DNA from: Chryseobacterium sp. MYb264
GTDB lineage: Bacteria > Bacteroidota > Bacteroidia > Flavobacteriales > Weeksellaceae
Direction of reading: 5' to 3'
Assembly (NCBI RefSeq): GCF_035974275.1
Contig: NZ_CP142422.1
Location: 5,170,368-5,234,367, forward strand
Length of the DNA stretch: 64,000 nucleotides
Shown: positions 6,918-16,345 of the stretch, piece after piece
Position numbering within the stretch: the stretch's first letter is position 1
How the letters are laid out: each line of letters opens with the position of its first letter
The notes under the pieces: model-generated
Database searches by the model: none
What the model was told of the DNA's origin: nothing
What the model saw: only the letters and a program-made list of their open reading frames with translations
Made by a program: the position numbers and the translations under genes

Positions 6918-7847
6918 ATGACTACTGAAAAATCCAGTCTGCACGCGAGAAATCTGCATCGGGATCCTTATGATTTTGATCTGCTGATTTCTTGTGTGCC
7001 GGAACTGAAACAATACGTTTTTGAGAATAAATATGGAACAAACACCATTAATTTCAGTATTCCAAAAGCGGTAAAACTTCTTAATAAGGCATTGTTGCAA
7101 CATTTTTATAATGTTAAAAATTGGGATATTCCAGATGCCAATCTTTGTCCGCCCATTCCGGGAAGAGCAGATTATGTGCATTATATCGCCGATTTGCTGG
7201 CGGATCAACAAAAAGAAATTCCTGTAGGTTCATCTAGTCAGGGCTTGGATATTGGAACGGGTGCCAATCTGGTGTATCCTTTAATTGCCCATAGCTCTTA
7301 TGGCTGGAAAATGTTGGGAACGGATATTAATGAAGATTCTTTACAGAATGCACAGCAAATTTTAGATAAAAATGTTGATTTACAGTCTGATATTCAATTA
7401 AAAAAACAGAAAAATTCTGATTATATTTTTAAGAATATTATTGATGCTAAAGACAGGTTTGCTTTTACCATGTGTAATCCTCCATTTCATGATTCTGAAG
7501 AAGCTGCCTTAAAGGGAAATCTTAGAAAAATGAAGAACTTAAATAAATCAAAAGTTCAAAAAGCTAATTTAAATTTCGGAGGACAACAATCTGAATTATG
7601 GTGTGAAGGCGGAGAAATCGCTTTTATCTCGAATATGATTCAGGAAAGTGCTTTGTTTGCCGATCAGGTTCTTTGGTTTACGTGTCTGGTTTCTAAAAAA
7701 GATAATTTACCCCGACTTCAAAAGCTTTTAACAAAGGTAAAAGCGTTGGATATTAGAATTATTGAAATGGCTCAGGGTCAGAAAATAAGCAGAATGTTAG
7801 CATGGACATTTATTTCTGAAGCGAAACGTAAAAATTGGTTTGCTTAA
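6918..7847 (+). CDS. rlmF: 23S rRNA (adenine-1618-N6)-methyltransferase
   Basis: N6-methylation of A1618 in 23S rRNA using SAM. The 309-residue protein opens with LHARNLHRDPYDFDLL and has a Rossmann SAM site (LDIGTGANLVYPLI) and the N6-adenine catalytic motif NPPF (CNPPFHDSEEAA), followed by the family-specific NFGGQQSELWCEGGE. All are hallmarks of RlmF (formerly YbiN). It begins three bases after the cytochrome stop, so it is probably read from the same mRNA. Confidence 0.95.
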   Translation: MTTEKSSLHARNLHRDPYDFDLLISCVPELKQYVFENKYGTNTINFSIPKAVKLLNKALLQHFYNVKNWDIPDANLCPPIPGRADYVHYIADLLADQQKEIPVGSSSQGLDIGTGANLVYPLIAHSSYGWKMLGTDINEDSLQNAQQILDKNVDLQSDIQLKKQKNSDYIFKNIIDAKDRFAFTMCNPPFHDSEEAALKGNLRKMKNLNKSKVQKANLNFGGQQSELWCEGGEIAFISNMIQESALFADQVLWFTCLVSKKDNLPRLQKLLTKVKALDIRIIEMAQGQKISRMLAWTFISEAKRKNWFA

Positions 7848-7919
7848 TCTCAATTTCATTCAAATAAAAAAAACCTACAAATTGTATTGTAAGGCTATGA
7901 TGTGTTTCTAGAATCGTAT

Positions 7920-9671
7920 TTAAAAATAATCTGCTCTTACATAGAGATTATCATTTCCCGAACCATATGTTCCACGTACAGATTGGCCGCTGGAACATCC
8001 AATCAATGCAATGATATCTAATCTATAAGTACCTGTGGGAAGGGTTAGCATTGGGTTTGAGGCACTATGGTAATTTCCTGTTAAGTTTGAAGTTGCGGAT
8101 ACCGTATTATTATGCCCTACCGAAGCTAATCCTAAATTATCCTGAATAGTAGTAGCCCCTGTAGAATCTGAAATTCTTACCCATGTAACCGATAATCTTG
8201 GAGAGCCATCTGTAATGACTGCTCCGGTTGCTGTGGTAAAACCTACCGATGTAGAATTAAATATAGATACAATTGCAGGTCTACTTAATGTAAAGTTAAC
8301 ATTATATATAGACTGTACTAATGAGCCTGTGGCGGAAGCTGTAGCAGTCGCATTAAGCGTAACAGGGGTTCCATTGGGAATATAATTGGAATTAAATATC
8401 AATAGCTCCGAAGGTCTTCCCTGATAAATATCTCCTGTGGTAGTATCTAAAATCAAAGGAACGGTAGTGTTTGGAGAAGCGGTTGCGATAGCCTGTAAAT
8501 TGCTTACCCTAATTGGTGCGGCGGCGGCATTTACATCAAGTTTTCTGGCCGGGGCTGATTGATTGATCCCGATATTTCCAGCCGGTGCGGCCAAAGTACC
8601 ATTCATCCCCGTACCGAAAACTAAGTTTCCGATGTTCATTTGGTTACTTGCTGTTGCAGTAGGAACCTGGGTCGCATTACCAATGGCAATATTTCCAGCT
8701 CCTGTTGTGATATTTGTTCCGGCTGAAGATCCTAAAATAACATTATTAGTACCTGTTGTAAGAAAGCCTCCAGAGTTAGTCCCTATCGCGACGTTATTAT
8801 CTCCGTTAAGCTGAATTCCTCCTGCGGTATCACCTATTAACAGGTTGTTTGATGCTGTCGTAATGGCAGTTCCTGTATTTATCCCTATCGAAATATTTGA
8901 ATTTCCGCTTACATTATTAAATAATGCGTTGTCTCCAATGGCAATATTTCTTTGCACTGCAGCGGCAGAGGTGCTTTGGAGCGTATTGGCCCCGATGGCA
9001 ACGTTTGTAGAACCCGTGGTAATACCTCTCGCAGCATTAGAACCAATCCCAACGTTTCGAGATCCTGTCGTTACTGTACTCAGTGCGGTTGTACCTAATG
9101 CAGTATTTCCGGTCCCGGTGGTTACAGTGCTTAGTGTTGTCGTTCCTAGCGCTGTGTTTCCCGCTCCCGTAGCAGTAATAGGAATACTATTAACCCCAAA
9201 AGCTGTATTGGTGGCACTTAGCATACCCGACTGAACATTATTTCTTTTAAAAATAACGTTCTGGTTGTCTGATGTACCCAGATAATTCGTTCCGGGAGTT
9301 GTTCCTGCATTTCCAGTGAGGCCCCAGCTTTGGGCGCTTACTCCTGCGGGGGTTGAGAATCTTTGCCAGACCCCGGCCTCGAAGTAATAATAACCTACAG
9401 CGGTAACATTCACGGTTTGCCCTCCGGCAGTTCCTGTGGCCACATCATTTACATAAATAATGGTACCGGCAGGCACACTTGCCATACTTTGTGCTCGTGC
9501 ACGATCTACCCGTGGTGCGAGTAGCCCGTCAACGTTGTTAGAAGTTCCGGTTGCATTGAAAGCAACAATGTCGAGAGAGGTCGACGGATTTGCGGTGTTA
9601 ATCCCAATTTGTGCGTAGGAAAAACTACTCAGTCCAATTAAGGAAGAGAACATAATAATTCTTCTTTTCAT
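7920..9671 (-). CDS. exported head-repeat surface protein (YadA-head-like)
   Basis: The 583-residue protein starts with a signal peptide (MKRRIIMFSSLIGLSSFSYA) followed by QIGINTANPSTSLDI, the usual start of a large class of flavobacterial surface proteins. From about residue 150 come eleven units of the form NTALGTT / NVAIGTN / NLLIGDT spaced 13-25 residues apart, like the collagen-binding head repeats of trimeric autotransporter adhesins. The last 160 residues form a beta-rich domain without a recognisable membrane anchor or type IX sorting domain. A role in adhesion is inferred from the repeats only. It faces lysS divergently across a region holding a long palindrome. Confidence 0.8.
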   Translation of the reverse strand: MKRRIIMFSSLIGLSSFSYAQIGINTANPSTSLDIVAFNATGTSNNVDGLLAPRVDRARAQSMASVPAGTIIYVNDVATGTAGGQTVNVTAVGYYYFEAGVWQRFSTPAGVSAQSWGLTGNAGTTPGTNYLGTSDNQNVIFKRNNVQSGMLSATNTAFGVNSIPITATGAGNTALGTTTLSTVTTGTGNTALGTTALSTVTTGSRNVGIGSNAARGITTGSTNVAIGANTLQSTSAAAVQRNIAIGDNALFNNVSGNSNISIGINTGTAITTASNNLLIGDTAGGIQLNGDNNVAIGTNSGGFLTTGTNNVILGSSAGTNITTGAGNIAIGNATQVPTATASNQMNIGNLVFGTGMNGTLAAPAGNIGINQSAPARKLDVNAAAAPIRVSNLQAIATASPNTTVPLILDTTTGDIYQGRPSELLIFNSNYIPNGTPVTLNATATASATGSLVQSIYNVNFTLSRPAIVSIFNSTSVGFTTATGAVITDGSPRLSVTWVRISDSTGATTIQDNLGLASVGHNNTVSATSNLTGNYHSASNPMLTLPTGTYRLDIIALIGCSSGQSVRGTYGSGNDNLYVRADYF

Positions 9672-9703
9672 AAATCAAAATTTAGATTTGGTGAGTTAAA
9701 TGT

Positions 9704-9741
9704 ATTAATAAATAATCACATTTAAGTGATTATTTATTAAT
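9704..9741. promoter_or_regulatory. perfect 16-bp inverted repeat upstream of the head-repeat protein gene
   Basis: ATTAATAAATAATCAC - 6 bases - GTGATTATTTATTAAT. It is centred about 50 bases upstream of the ATG at 9671, in the gap between two divergent genes, where an operator would sit. It is not followed by a T-run suited to termination of a known gene. Confidence 0.55.
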
Positions 9742-9874
9742 TTTTAACACTTAATAAATGTGAACTTTTATTAAAATTCATAAAAAATCTTTTATTAAAA
9801 AGAGAAATCATAAATCATGTTACAATTGAAATTATTAAAAGAAAATTTTACTCTAAAATTTTATAAATTATCAC

Positions 9875-9882
9875 TAAATTTG
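9875..9882 (+). promoter_or_regulatory. lysS: lysS promoter, -7 box
   Basis: TAAATTTG, exact TAnnTTTG match, 22 bases before the lysS ATG. Confidence 0.65.
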
Positions 9883-9904
9883 CACGTTATTTTAAATAAA
9901 TACA

Positions 9905-11602
9905 ATGCAATTATCAGAACAAGAAATCATTAGAAGAGAAAAGCTGAATAAGCTTACTGAAATGGGGATTAATGCGTTCCCTGCGGAAGAGTATACACTT
10001 ACAGATACTACAGAATCTATAAAACAGGACTTCACAGAAAATAAACAGGTGAAGATTGCTGGTAGATTGATGTCCCGCAGAATTCAGGGGAAGGCTTCTT
10101 TTGCTGAATTGCAGGATTCTACAGGTAGAATTCAGGTATATTTTAACAGAGATGAGATCTGTACAGGTGAAGATAAAACGTTATATAATGAAGTTTACAA
10201 GCACCTTTTAGACATTGGAGATATTATCGGTATTGAAGGAGAATTGTTTACGACTCAGGTTGGTGAAAAGACGGTTTTGGTGAAAAACTTCACTCTTTTA
10301 ACTAAAGCGTTAAGACCTCTTCCTCAGCCAAGAACTGATGAAAATGGTGTAGTACATGACGGATTCAACGATCCTGAATTGAGATACAGACAACGTTATG
10401 TAGATTTAATCGTAAATCCTCAGGTAAAAGAGACTTTTGTTAAAAGAACAAAAATGTATACAGCAATGCGTCAGTTTTTCAATGATGCAGGCTATATCGA
10501 AGTTGAAACTCCCGTTTTACAGGCTATTCCTGGTGGAGCAGCAGCAAGACCTTTCATTACGCATCACAATGCTTTAGATATTCCTTTATATATGAGAATT
10601 GCTAACGAATTATATCTGAAAAGATTGATCGTTGGTGGTTTTGACGGGGTTTATGAATTCTCTAAAAACTTCAGAAATGAAGGGATGGACAGAACGCACA
10701 ATCCTGAGTTTACCGTAATGGAAATTTACGTTGCTTACAAAGACTATTATTGGATGATGGATTTCACCGAAAGAATGATAGAGCATTGTGCCATTGCAGT
10801 AAACGGAACTACAAAAGCCAAATTCGGAGATCAGGAAATTGATTTCAAAGCTCCTTATGCAAGGGTTTCAATGAGAGAGGCGATTCAGAAGTACACAGGT
10901 TTTGATATTGCGGGAAAATCTGAGCAGGAATTGTTCGATTTTGCTAAATCTATCGGAATCGAAGTGAACGAAACAATGGGTAAAGGAAAATTAATTGATG
11001 AAATTTTTGGTGAAAAATGTGAAGGAAACTTCATTCAGCCAACTTTCATTACAGATTATCCTGTGGAAATGTCTCCGTTAACAAAGAAACACAGAAGTGA
11101 GGAAGGTCTTACCGAGCGTTTTGAATTGATGGTTTGCGGTAAAGAAATTGCCAATGCATATTCTGAATTAAATGACCCTATCGATCAGAGAGAACGTTTT
11201 GAAGATCAGTTAAAATTAGCGGAAAAAGGAGATGATGAAGCAGGGCAGTTTATTGATGAAGACTTCCTAAGAGCTTTGGAATACGGTATGCCGCCAACGT
11301 CAGGAATGGGAATCGGAATGGACAGATTAATCATGTTCTTAACGAATAATGCGTCTATTCAGGAAGTATTATTCTTCCCTCAAATGAAACCTGAAAAAGC
11401 AGTTCCTCAAATAGAATTGGGTGAAGACGAGAAAATTATTCTTGAAATCCTGAAATCTGGAGAACAAGTTGCTTTAGCGGATGTGAAAGATCAGTCTAAA
11501 CTTTCAGGTAAAAAATGGGATAAAGCTTCAAAAACTTTAACAAAAAATAACCTGGTGAAAGTGGAAAAGATTGATGAAAATGTTTTAATGAAATTAGTGT
11601 AG
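9905..11602 (+). CDS. lysS: lysyl-tRNA synthetase, class II
   Basis: Charges tRNA-Lys. An N-terminal OB-fold anticodon-binding domain (VKIAGRLMSRRIQGKASFAEL) is followed by a class II catalytic domain with motif 1 (FFNDAGYIEVETPVLQ), motif 2 (FSKNFRNEGMDRTHNPEFT) and motif 3 (GMPPTSGMGIGMDRL). At 565 aa it is about 60 residues longer than the E. coli enzyme: a C-terminal tail after the catalytic domain (LGEDEKIILEILKSGE...VDENVLMKLV) looks like a small winged-helix or helical extension, common in Bacteroidota. Transcribed from its own promoter and ended by a strong terminator. Confidence 0.97.
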   Translation: MQLSEQEIIRREKLNKLTEMGINAFPAEEYTLTDTTESIKQDFTENKQVKIAGRLMSRRIQGKASFAELQDSTGRIQVYFNRDEICTGEDKTLYNEVYKHLLDIGDIIGIEGELFTTQVGEKTVLVKNFTLLTKALRPLPQPRTDENGVVHDGFNDPELRYRQRYVDLIVNPQVKETFVKRTKMYTAMRQFFNDAGYIEVETPVLQAIPGGAAARPFITHHNALDIPLYMRIANELYLKRLIVGGFDGVYEFSKNFRNEGMDRTHNPEFTVMEIYVAYKDYYWMMDFTERMIEHCAIAVNGTTKAKFGDQEIDFKAPYARVSMREAIQKYTGFDIAGKSEQELFDFAKSIGIEVNETMGKGKLIDEIFGEKCEGNFIQPTFITDYPVEMSPLTKKHRSEEGLTERFELMVCGKEIANAYSELNDPIDQRERFEDQLKLAEKGDDEAGQFIDEDFLRALEYGMPPTSGMGIGMDRLIMFLTNNASIQEVLFFPQMKPEKAVPQIELGEDEKIILEILKSGEQVALADVKDQSKLSGKKWDKASKTLTKNNLVKVEKIDENVLMKLV

Positions 11603-11630
11603 CCGTAAAGCACACAAAAATATAAACGCT

Positions 11631-11666
11631 AAAGCGGACTTATTGCATCAATAAGTCCGCTTTTTT
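11631..11666 (+). terminator. Rho-independent terminator of lysS
   Basis: 15-bp perfect stem (11631-11645 / 11649-11663), 3-base loop, T-run to 11666. Confidence 0.85.
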
Positions 11667-11776
11667 ATTACAGTATTTTGATTTCTGATTATTGATTTGT
11701 AGTTTTTTTCATGTTATTTTGATTTAATATAAATTAATGATAAATAAAGGTGTTTAAAATTATTTTATATTCATCA

Positions 11777-11808
11777 TTTGTTTTAAATTATTGTTTTTGT
11801 TACATTTG
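11777..11808 (+). promoter_or_regulatory. gltB: gltB promoter (TTTG-N20-TACATTTG), leaderless start
   Basis: -33 box TTTG at 11777-11780, 20 bases, -7 box TACATTTG at 11801-11808: a textbook Bacteroidota promoter. The gltB ATG (11813) begins 4 bases after the box, so the mRNA should start at or next to the ATG. An in-frame ATG at 11750 lies upstream of the promoter and cannot be the start. Confidence 0.75.
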
Positions 11809-11812
11809 GTTT

Positions 11813-14800
11813 ATGGAGCTGAGAAAAGACAGAAAAAAGAAAGGAGAGGTTCAGGAAAGATATGGGCTATATCAGAATGAATTTGAATTTGATTCCTGTG
11901 GAGTTGGTTTTGTAGCCAATATAAAAGGAGTGAAATCATACAAAATTATTAGCGACGCAATTACGATGCTGGAAAATATGGAGCATCGGGGGGCTACGGG
12001 ATATGAAAGCAATACAGGTGATGGTGCCGGTATTCAGATGCAGATTCCTCATGAGCTTTTGTATGACGAAGGTCTGCATTATGGCATCGATTTACCCGAA
12101 CCTGGATATTATGGAGTCGGAATGTTTTTTTTTCCTCAAAATAATTTTATCAGGGAAGAATGTAAAGAAATCATTTATCAGTCTGCAGAAAAATTAAATC
12201 TTAAAATTTTAGGGTATCGTCCGGTTCCTGTAAGTAATATAGAATTGGGAGATCTTGCAAAAAGTGTAGAGCCTGTGATGGAAATGCTTTTTGTGGAAAG
12301 ACCTTTTGATGTAGAAACCGAAAAAGATTTTGAAAGAAAGCTTTTTGTTTTTAAAAATTATATTTCACATCAGGCTATAAATGTGGTTAACGGTGATCCT
12401 ATTGGGTTTTATATCGCTTCTTTTTCATGTAAAAAAGTAATTTATAAAGGGCAGCTAAGAAGTATTCAGGTCAGAAATTATTTTAAAGATCTTACCAATC
12501 CGAATATCCGTTCCGCTTTTGGAATGGTGCATTCCCGTTTTGCCACCAATACTTCTCCCACCTGGGGCTTAGCGCAGCCCTTTAGATTTCTGGCTCATAA
12601 TGGAGAAATTAATACTATCTGGGGTAACCTCAACTGGCTGAAATCCTCAGAAAAAGTATTTTCAAGCCCATTGTTTACACCACAGGAAATGGATATGATC
12701 CTTCCGCTGATAAAACCCGGACAGTCAGATTCTTCTTACCTCGATAATATGGTGGAACTGCTGTATCATTCGGGGCGTTCGCTTCCTCATACCATGATGA
12801 TGCTGGTTCCTGAAGCTTGGGACGGCAATGCGCAGATGGAGCAGTACAAAAAAGATTTCTATGAATTTCATGCCTGCTTAATGGAGCCTTGGGATGGCCC
12901 GGCTTCCATTTCTTTTACGGATGGAGAAATAATAGGCGCTACATTAGACCGTAATGGACTTCGCCCTTCCAGATACTGTATAACCTCAGATGATTTGGTG
13001 ATCATGGCTTCGGAATCAGGGGCTTTGCCTGTAGATCCCAAAAAGATCATTAAAAGAGGGCATCTGCAACCAGGAAAAATGTTTTTGGTAGATCTTAATA
13101 AAGGAGAAATTGTAAGTGATGATCAGTTAAAAAGAGAAATATGTACTTCGCAGCCCTATCGTGAGTGGCTGGATACGTTGAAAATAAATATTGAAGAACT
13201 TCCGAATCCTAAAATCCGCTTTAACAAACTTGAAACGGAAGATATATTTAAATGTCAGAAGGCTTTCGGGTATTCCCGGGAAGACTTGGAAGTGGTAATT
13301 AAAGAAATGGCGGGGCACGGAAAAGAACCCATAGGATCGATGGGGTATGATGTTCCGTTGGCTGTTTTAAGTGAGCAGCCACAGCATCTGAGCTCTTATT
13401 TCAAGCAGTTGTTTGCTCAGGTTACCAATCCTCCGATTGATCCGATTCGTGAGAAATTGGTGATGTCTTTAAAAACGATTATCGGTGGAAACGGCAATCT
13501 TTTGCAGGAGGATAAAAGTTTTGCACATTCTATTATGCTGGAAAGTCCTATCCTTAATAATAAGCAATTAGAAAAGCTCAGGAGTGTAGATACCGGAAAA
13601 TTTCAGGCGAAGACTATTTATACGTACTTTAATGCCGATGGTAAAAGCGGAAGTTTAAAAAAAGCAATCGACAGACTTTGTAGATATGCTGTAGATGCAG
13701 TAGATGATGGTTTTGAGGTGATTATTCTATCCGATCGTTCCCTGGATTCTCAACATGCTGCAATTCCCTCCCTATTAGCCTGTTCGGCAGTTCATCATCA
13801 TTTGATTAGAAAAGGAATTCGCCGGAAAATAGGCTTGGTGATGGAGGTAGGAGATGTTTGGGAAGTTCACCATTTTGCTGCTTTGCTTGGTTTTGGAGCA
13901 ACTGCAATCAATCCTTATCTGGCATTGGCTAGTATTCGAAAAATGTTTAATGAAGGAATTTTTGGTGAAGAAGAAGATCTGGAACTGCTAAAAGACAACT
14001 ACAAAAAAGCGGTGGGAGAAGGTCTTTTGAAGATATTTTCCAAAATGGGAATTTCTACATTGCAGTCGTATCACGGGGCTCAGATTTTCGAAATTATCGG
14101 ACTGAATAGAATTGTCGTGAATACATGTTTTACCGGTGCCGTATCGAGAATAGAAGGAATTGGATTTGATGAAATTGCCAAAGAAGCGTTGATTAAACAT
14201 CATGAGGCATTTGGGAGCAGTACATCGGTTATTTTAGAGCCGGGTGGTATTTATCAATGGAGAAAAAACAGTGAATACCATCAGTTTAATCCGCAGTCGG
14301 TTCATTTGCTGCAGCAGGCTACATGGAACAACAATTATGGAATATTTAAAAAGTATACCCGGCTTGTTAATCAGCAGACTTCCAATGCTTCTGTTCTTAG
14401 AGGACTTCTGGAATTTAAAAATGTAAGGGAGTCTATCGCTCTCGATGAGGTGGAGCCTGTAGAGAATATTTTAAAACGTTTTGCTACCGGGGCGATGTCT
14501 TTTGGTTCTATTTCCTGGGAAGCGCACACTGCCCTGGCTATAGCGATGAATCGGATAGGAGCCAAAAGCAATACCGGTGAAGGAGGAGAAGATGAGTCGC
14601 GTTATCAGCCATGTGAAAACGGGGATAACCTGCGTTCGGCGATTAAACAGATTGCTTCAGGAAGATTTGGGGTTACCGCAAGATATTTGGCTGAGGCGGA
14701 GCAGCTTCAGGTGAAAATGGCACAGGGAGCAAAGCCGGGAGAAGGCGGGCAGCTTCCCGGTTTTAAAGTGGATGAATGGATTGGGAAAACAAGGCATTCC

Positions 14801-16345
14801 ACTCCGGGAGTGGGGCTTATTTCGCCACCGCCACATCATGATATTTATTCTATAGAAGATCTGGCGCAGCTTATTTTCGATTTAAAAAATGCAAACCGCC
14901 ATGCCGTAATTTCAATAAAGCTCGTTTCTAAGGCCGGAGTGGGAACCATTTCCTCAGGCGTCGCCAAAGCCAAAGCAGATCATATATTGATTTCGGGTTA
15001 TGACGGCGGTACAGGCGCGTCGCCACTCGGTTCAATACGGCATACAGGATTGCCCTGGGAGCTTGGGTTGTCAGAAGTACATCAGACGCTGATTAAAAAT
15101 AAACTCAGACAGAGAGTGACCATTCAGGCAGATGGTCAGATTAAAACAGGGAGAGATCTTGTAATAGCCACTTTGCTGGGGGCAGAAGAATGGGGAGTAT
15201 CTACCTCTGCTCTTATTGTTGAAGGGTGTATCTTGATGAGAAAGTGTCATCTCAACACTTGCCCTGTAGGTATTGCGACTCAAAATGAAGAGCTTAGAAA
15301 GAATTTTAAAGGTAAGGCCGAGCATTTGGTGACTTATTTTACTTTCCTGGCTATGGAAGTACGTGAGATTATGGCGAGTCTGGGATTCAGAACGATAGAT
15401 GAGATGGTAGGGCAGACCCAATGTCTTGAGCAAAAATCTGATGTCAGGTTCTGGAAACATAAACATATCGATCTCAGTAGGCTTCTTCAGAAGATTGAAA
15501 CCGATTTACCGGTTGTCAGGTCTGAAGATCAGGAACAGGACTGGAAATCTTCTATTTCCTGGAATATGCTGGAAGCGGCGGAAGAAGCACTACGGCATAC
15601 TACTAAAATGAAAGCTGGTTTTGATATTAAAAATACGGATAGGGCAGTAGGAACAATTCTTTCTCATGAGTTGACTAAAAAATATAAATCCGAAGGAATG
15701 GAAGAGGATTCTCTGCAATTTAGTTTCAGAGGGACCGCGGGACAGAGCTTTGGGGCTTTTTGTAATAAAGGAATTACCATGCGTCTGGAAGGGGATGCCA
15801 ACGATTATTTTGGAAAAGGGCTTTCAGGTGCCAAGCTGTCGGTTTTTCCGGATAAAGAAGCTGTTTTTAAAGCTTACGAAAACACCATTGTCGGCAATGT
15901 TGCTTTGTACGGAGCCACTTCAGGAAAAGTATTTATCAACGGGAGGGCAGGGGAACGTTTTGCGGTAAGAAATTCCGGTGCGACCGCTGTTGTAGAAGGG
16001 GTGGGCGATCATGGCTGTGAATATATGACCGGTGGTACAGTGCTTGTTCTCGGAAGTGTAGGACGAAATTTCGGAGCTGGAATGAGCGGTGGAATAGCAT
16101 ATGTATGGGATATTGATAAAGCGCTGGAGGCTAACTTTAATTCCGATATGGCTGATCTTGAGGAAATAACAAAAGATGATGAAGCTATAATTGCAGATTT
16201 AATTAGTGAGCATTTTGAAAATACGGGAAGTGCAGTGGCAAAATACCTCTTAAGTGATCGTGAAAATGTCTTTAAATATTTTATTAAAGTGTATCCCCGA
16301 GAGTATAAAAAAGTAATTGAAACAAATGCAAATGTTATTAAATAA
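11813..16345 (+). CDS. gltB: glutamate synthase (NADPH), large subunit
   Basis: Makes glutamate from glutamine and 2-oxoglutarate, the main ammonia-assimilation route together with glutamine synthetase. The 1510-residue protein has a 28-residue propeptide ending before Cys29 (DSCGVGF), the N-terminal nucleophile of the amidotransferase domain; then the central domain, the FMN-binding synthase domain (GEGGEDESRYQPCENGD, SGYDGGTGASPLGSIRHTG) with the 3Fe-4S cluster Cys cluster CILMRKCHLNTCPVGIA, and the C-terminal beta-helix of GXXGXXXG repeats (GGTVLVLGSVGRNFGAGMSG). The start at 11813 is set by the promoter. Overlaps gltD by one base (TAATG). Confidence 0.97.
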   Translation: MELRKDRKKKGEVQERYGLYQNEFEFDSCGVGFVANIKGVKSYKIISDAITMLENMEHRGATGYESNTGDGAGIQMQIPHELLYDEGLHYGIDLPEPGYYGVGMFFFPQNNFIREECKEIIYQSAEKLNLKILGYRPVPVSNIELGDLAKSVEPVMEMLFVERPFDVETEKDFERKLFVFKNYISHQAINVVNGDPIGFYIASFSCKKVIYKGQLRSIQVRNYFKDLTNPNIRSAFGMVHSRFATNTSPTWGLAQPFRFLAHNGEINTIWGNLNWLKSSEKVFSSPLFTPQEMDMILPLIKPGQSDSSYLDNMVELLYHSGRSLPHTMMMLVPEAWDGNAQMEQYKKDFYEFHACLMEPWDGPASISFTDGEIIGATLDRNGLRPSRYCITSDDLVIMASESGALPVDPKKIIKRGHLQPGKMFLVDLNKGEIVSDDQLKREICTSQPYREWLDTLKINIEELPNPKIRFNKLETEDIFKCQKAFGYSREDLEVVIKEMAGHGKEPIGSMGYDVPLAVLSEQPQHLSSYFKQLFAQVTNPPIDPIREKLVMSLKTIIGGNGNLLQEDKSFAHSIMLESPILNNKQLEKLRSVDTGKFQAKTIYTYFNADGKSGSLKKAIDRLCRYAVDAVDDGFEVIILSDRSLDSQHAAIPSLLACSAVHHHLIRKGIRRKIGLVMEVGDVWEVHHFAALLGFGATAINPYLALASIRKMFNEGIFGEEEDLELLKDNYKKAVGEGLLKIFSKMGISTLQSYHGAQIFEIIGLNRIVVNTCFTGAVSRIEGIGFDEIAKEALIKHHEAFGSSTSVILEPGGIYQWRKNSEYHQFNPQSVHLLQQATWNNNYGIFKKYTRLVNQQTSNASVLRGLLEFKNVRESIALDEVEPVENILKRFATGAMSFGSISWEAHTALAIAMNRIGAKSNTGEGGEDESRYQPCENGDNLRSAIKQIASGRFGVTARYLAEAEQLQVKMAQGAKPGEGGQLPGFKVDEWIGKTRHSTPGVGLISPPPHHDIYSIEDLAQLIFDLKNANRHAVISIKLVSKAGVGTISSGVAKAKADHILISGYDGGTGASPLGSIRHTGLPWELGLSEVHQTLIKNKLRQRVTIQADGQIKTGRDLVIATLLGAEEWGVSTSALIVEGCILMRKCHLNTCPVGIATQNEELRKNFKGKAEHLVTYFTFLAMEVREIMASLGFRTIDEMVGQTQCLEQKSDVRFWKHKHIDLSRLLQKIETDLPVVRSEDQEQDWKSSISWNMLEAAEEALRHTTKMKAGFDIKNTDRAVGTILSHELTKKYKSEGMEEDSLQFSFRGTAGQSFGAFCNKGITMRLEGDANDYFGKGLSGAKLSVFPDKEAVFKAYENTIVGNVALYGATSGKVFINGRAGERFAVRNSGATAVVEGVGDHGCEYMTGGTVLVLGSVGRNFGAGMSGGIAYVWDIDKALEANFNSDMADLEEITKDDEAIIADLISEHFENTGSAVAKYLLSDRENVFKYFIKVYPREYKKVIETNANVIK

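Noticed and set aside
8563..9234. Two + strand ORFs rich in Val/Pro opposite the head-repeat protein
   Set aside because: Antisense shadows of the NTALG repeats; no start signals, and the real gene has a signal peptide and typical codon use.
11750..11812. 21-residue hydrophobic N-terminal extension of GltB
   Set aside because: Lies upstream of and across the gltB promoter; GltB needs only a short propeptide before Cys29.
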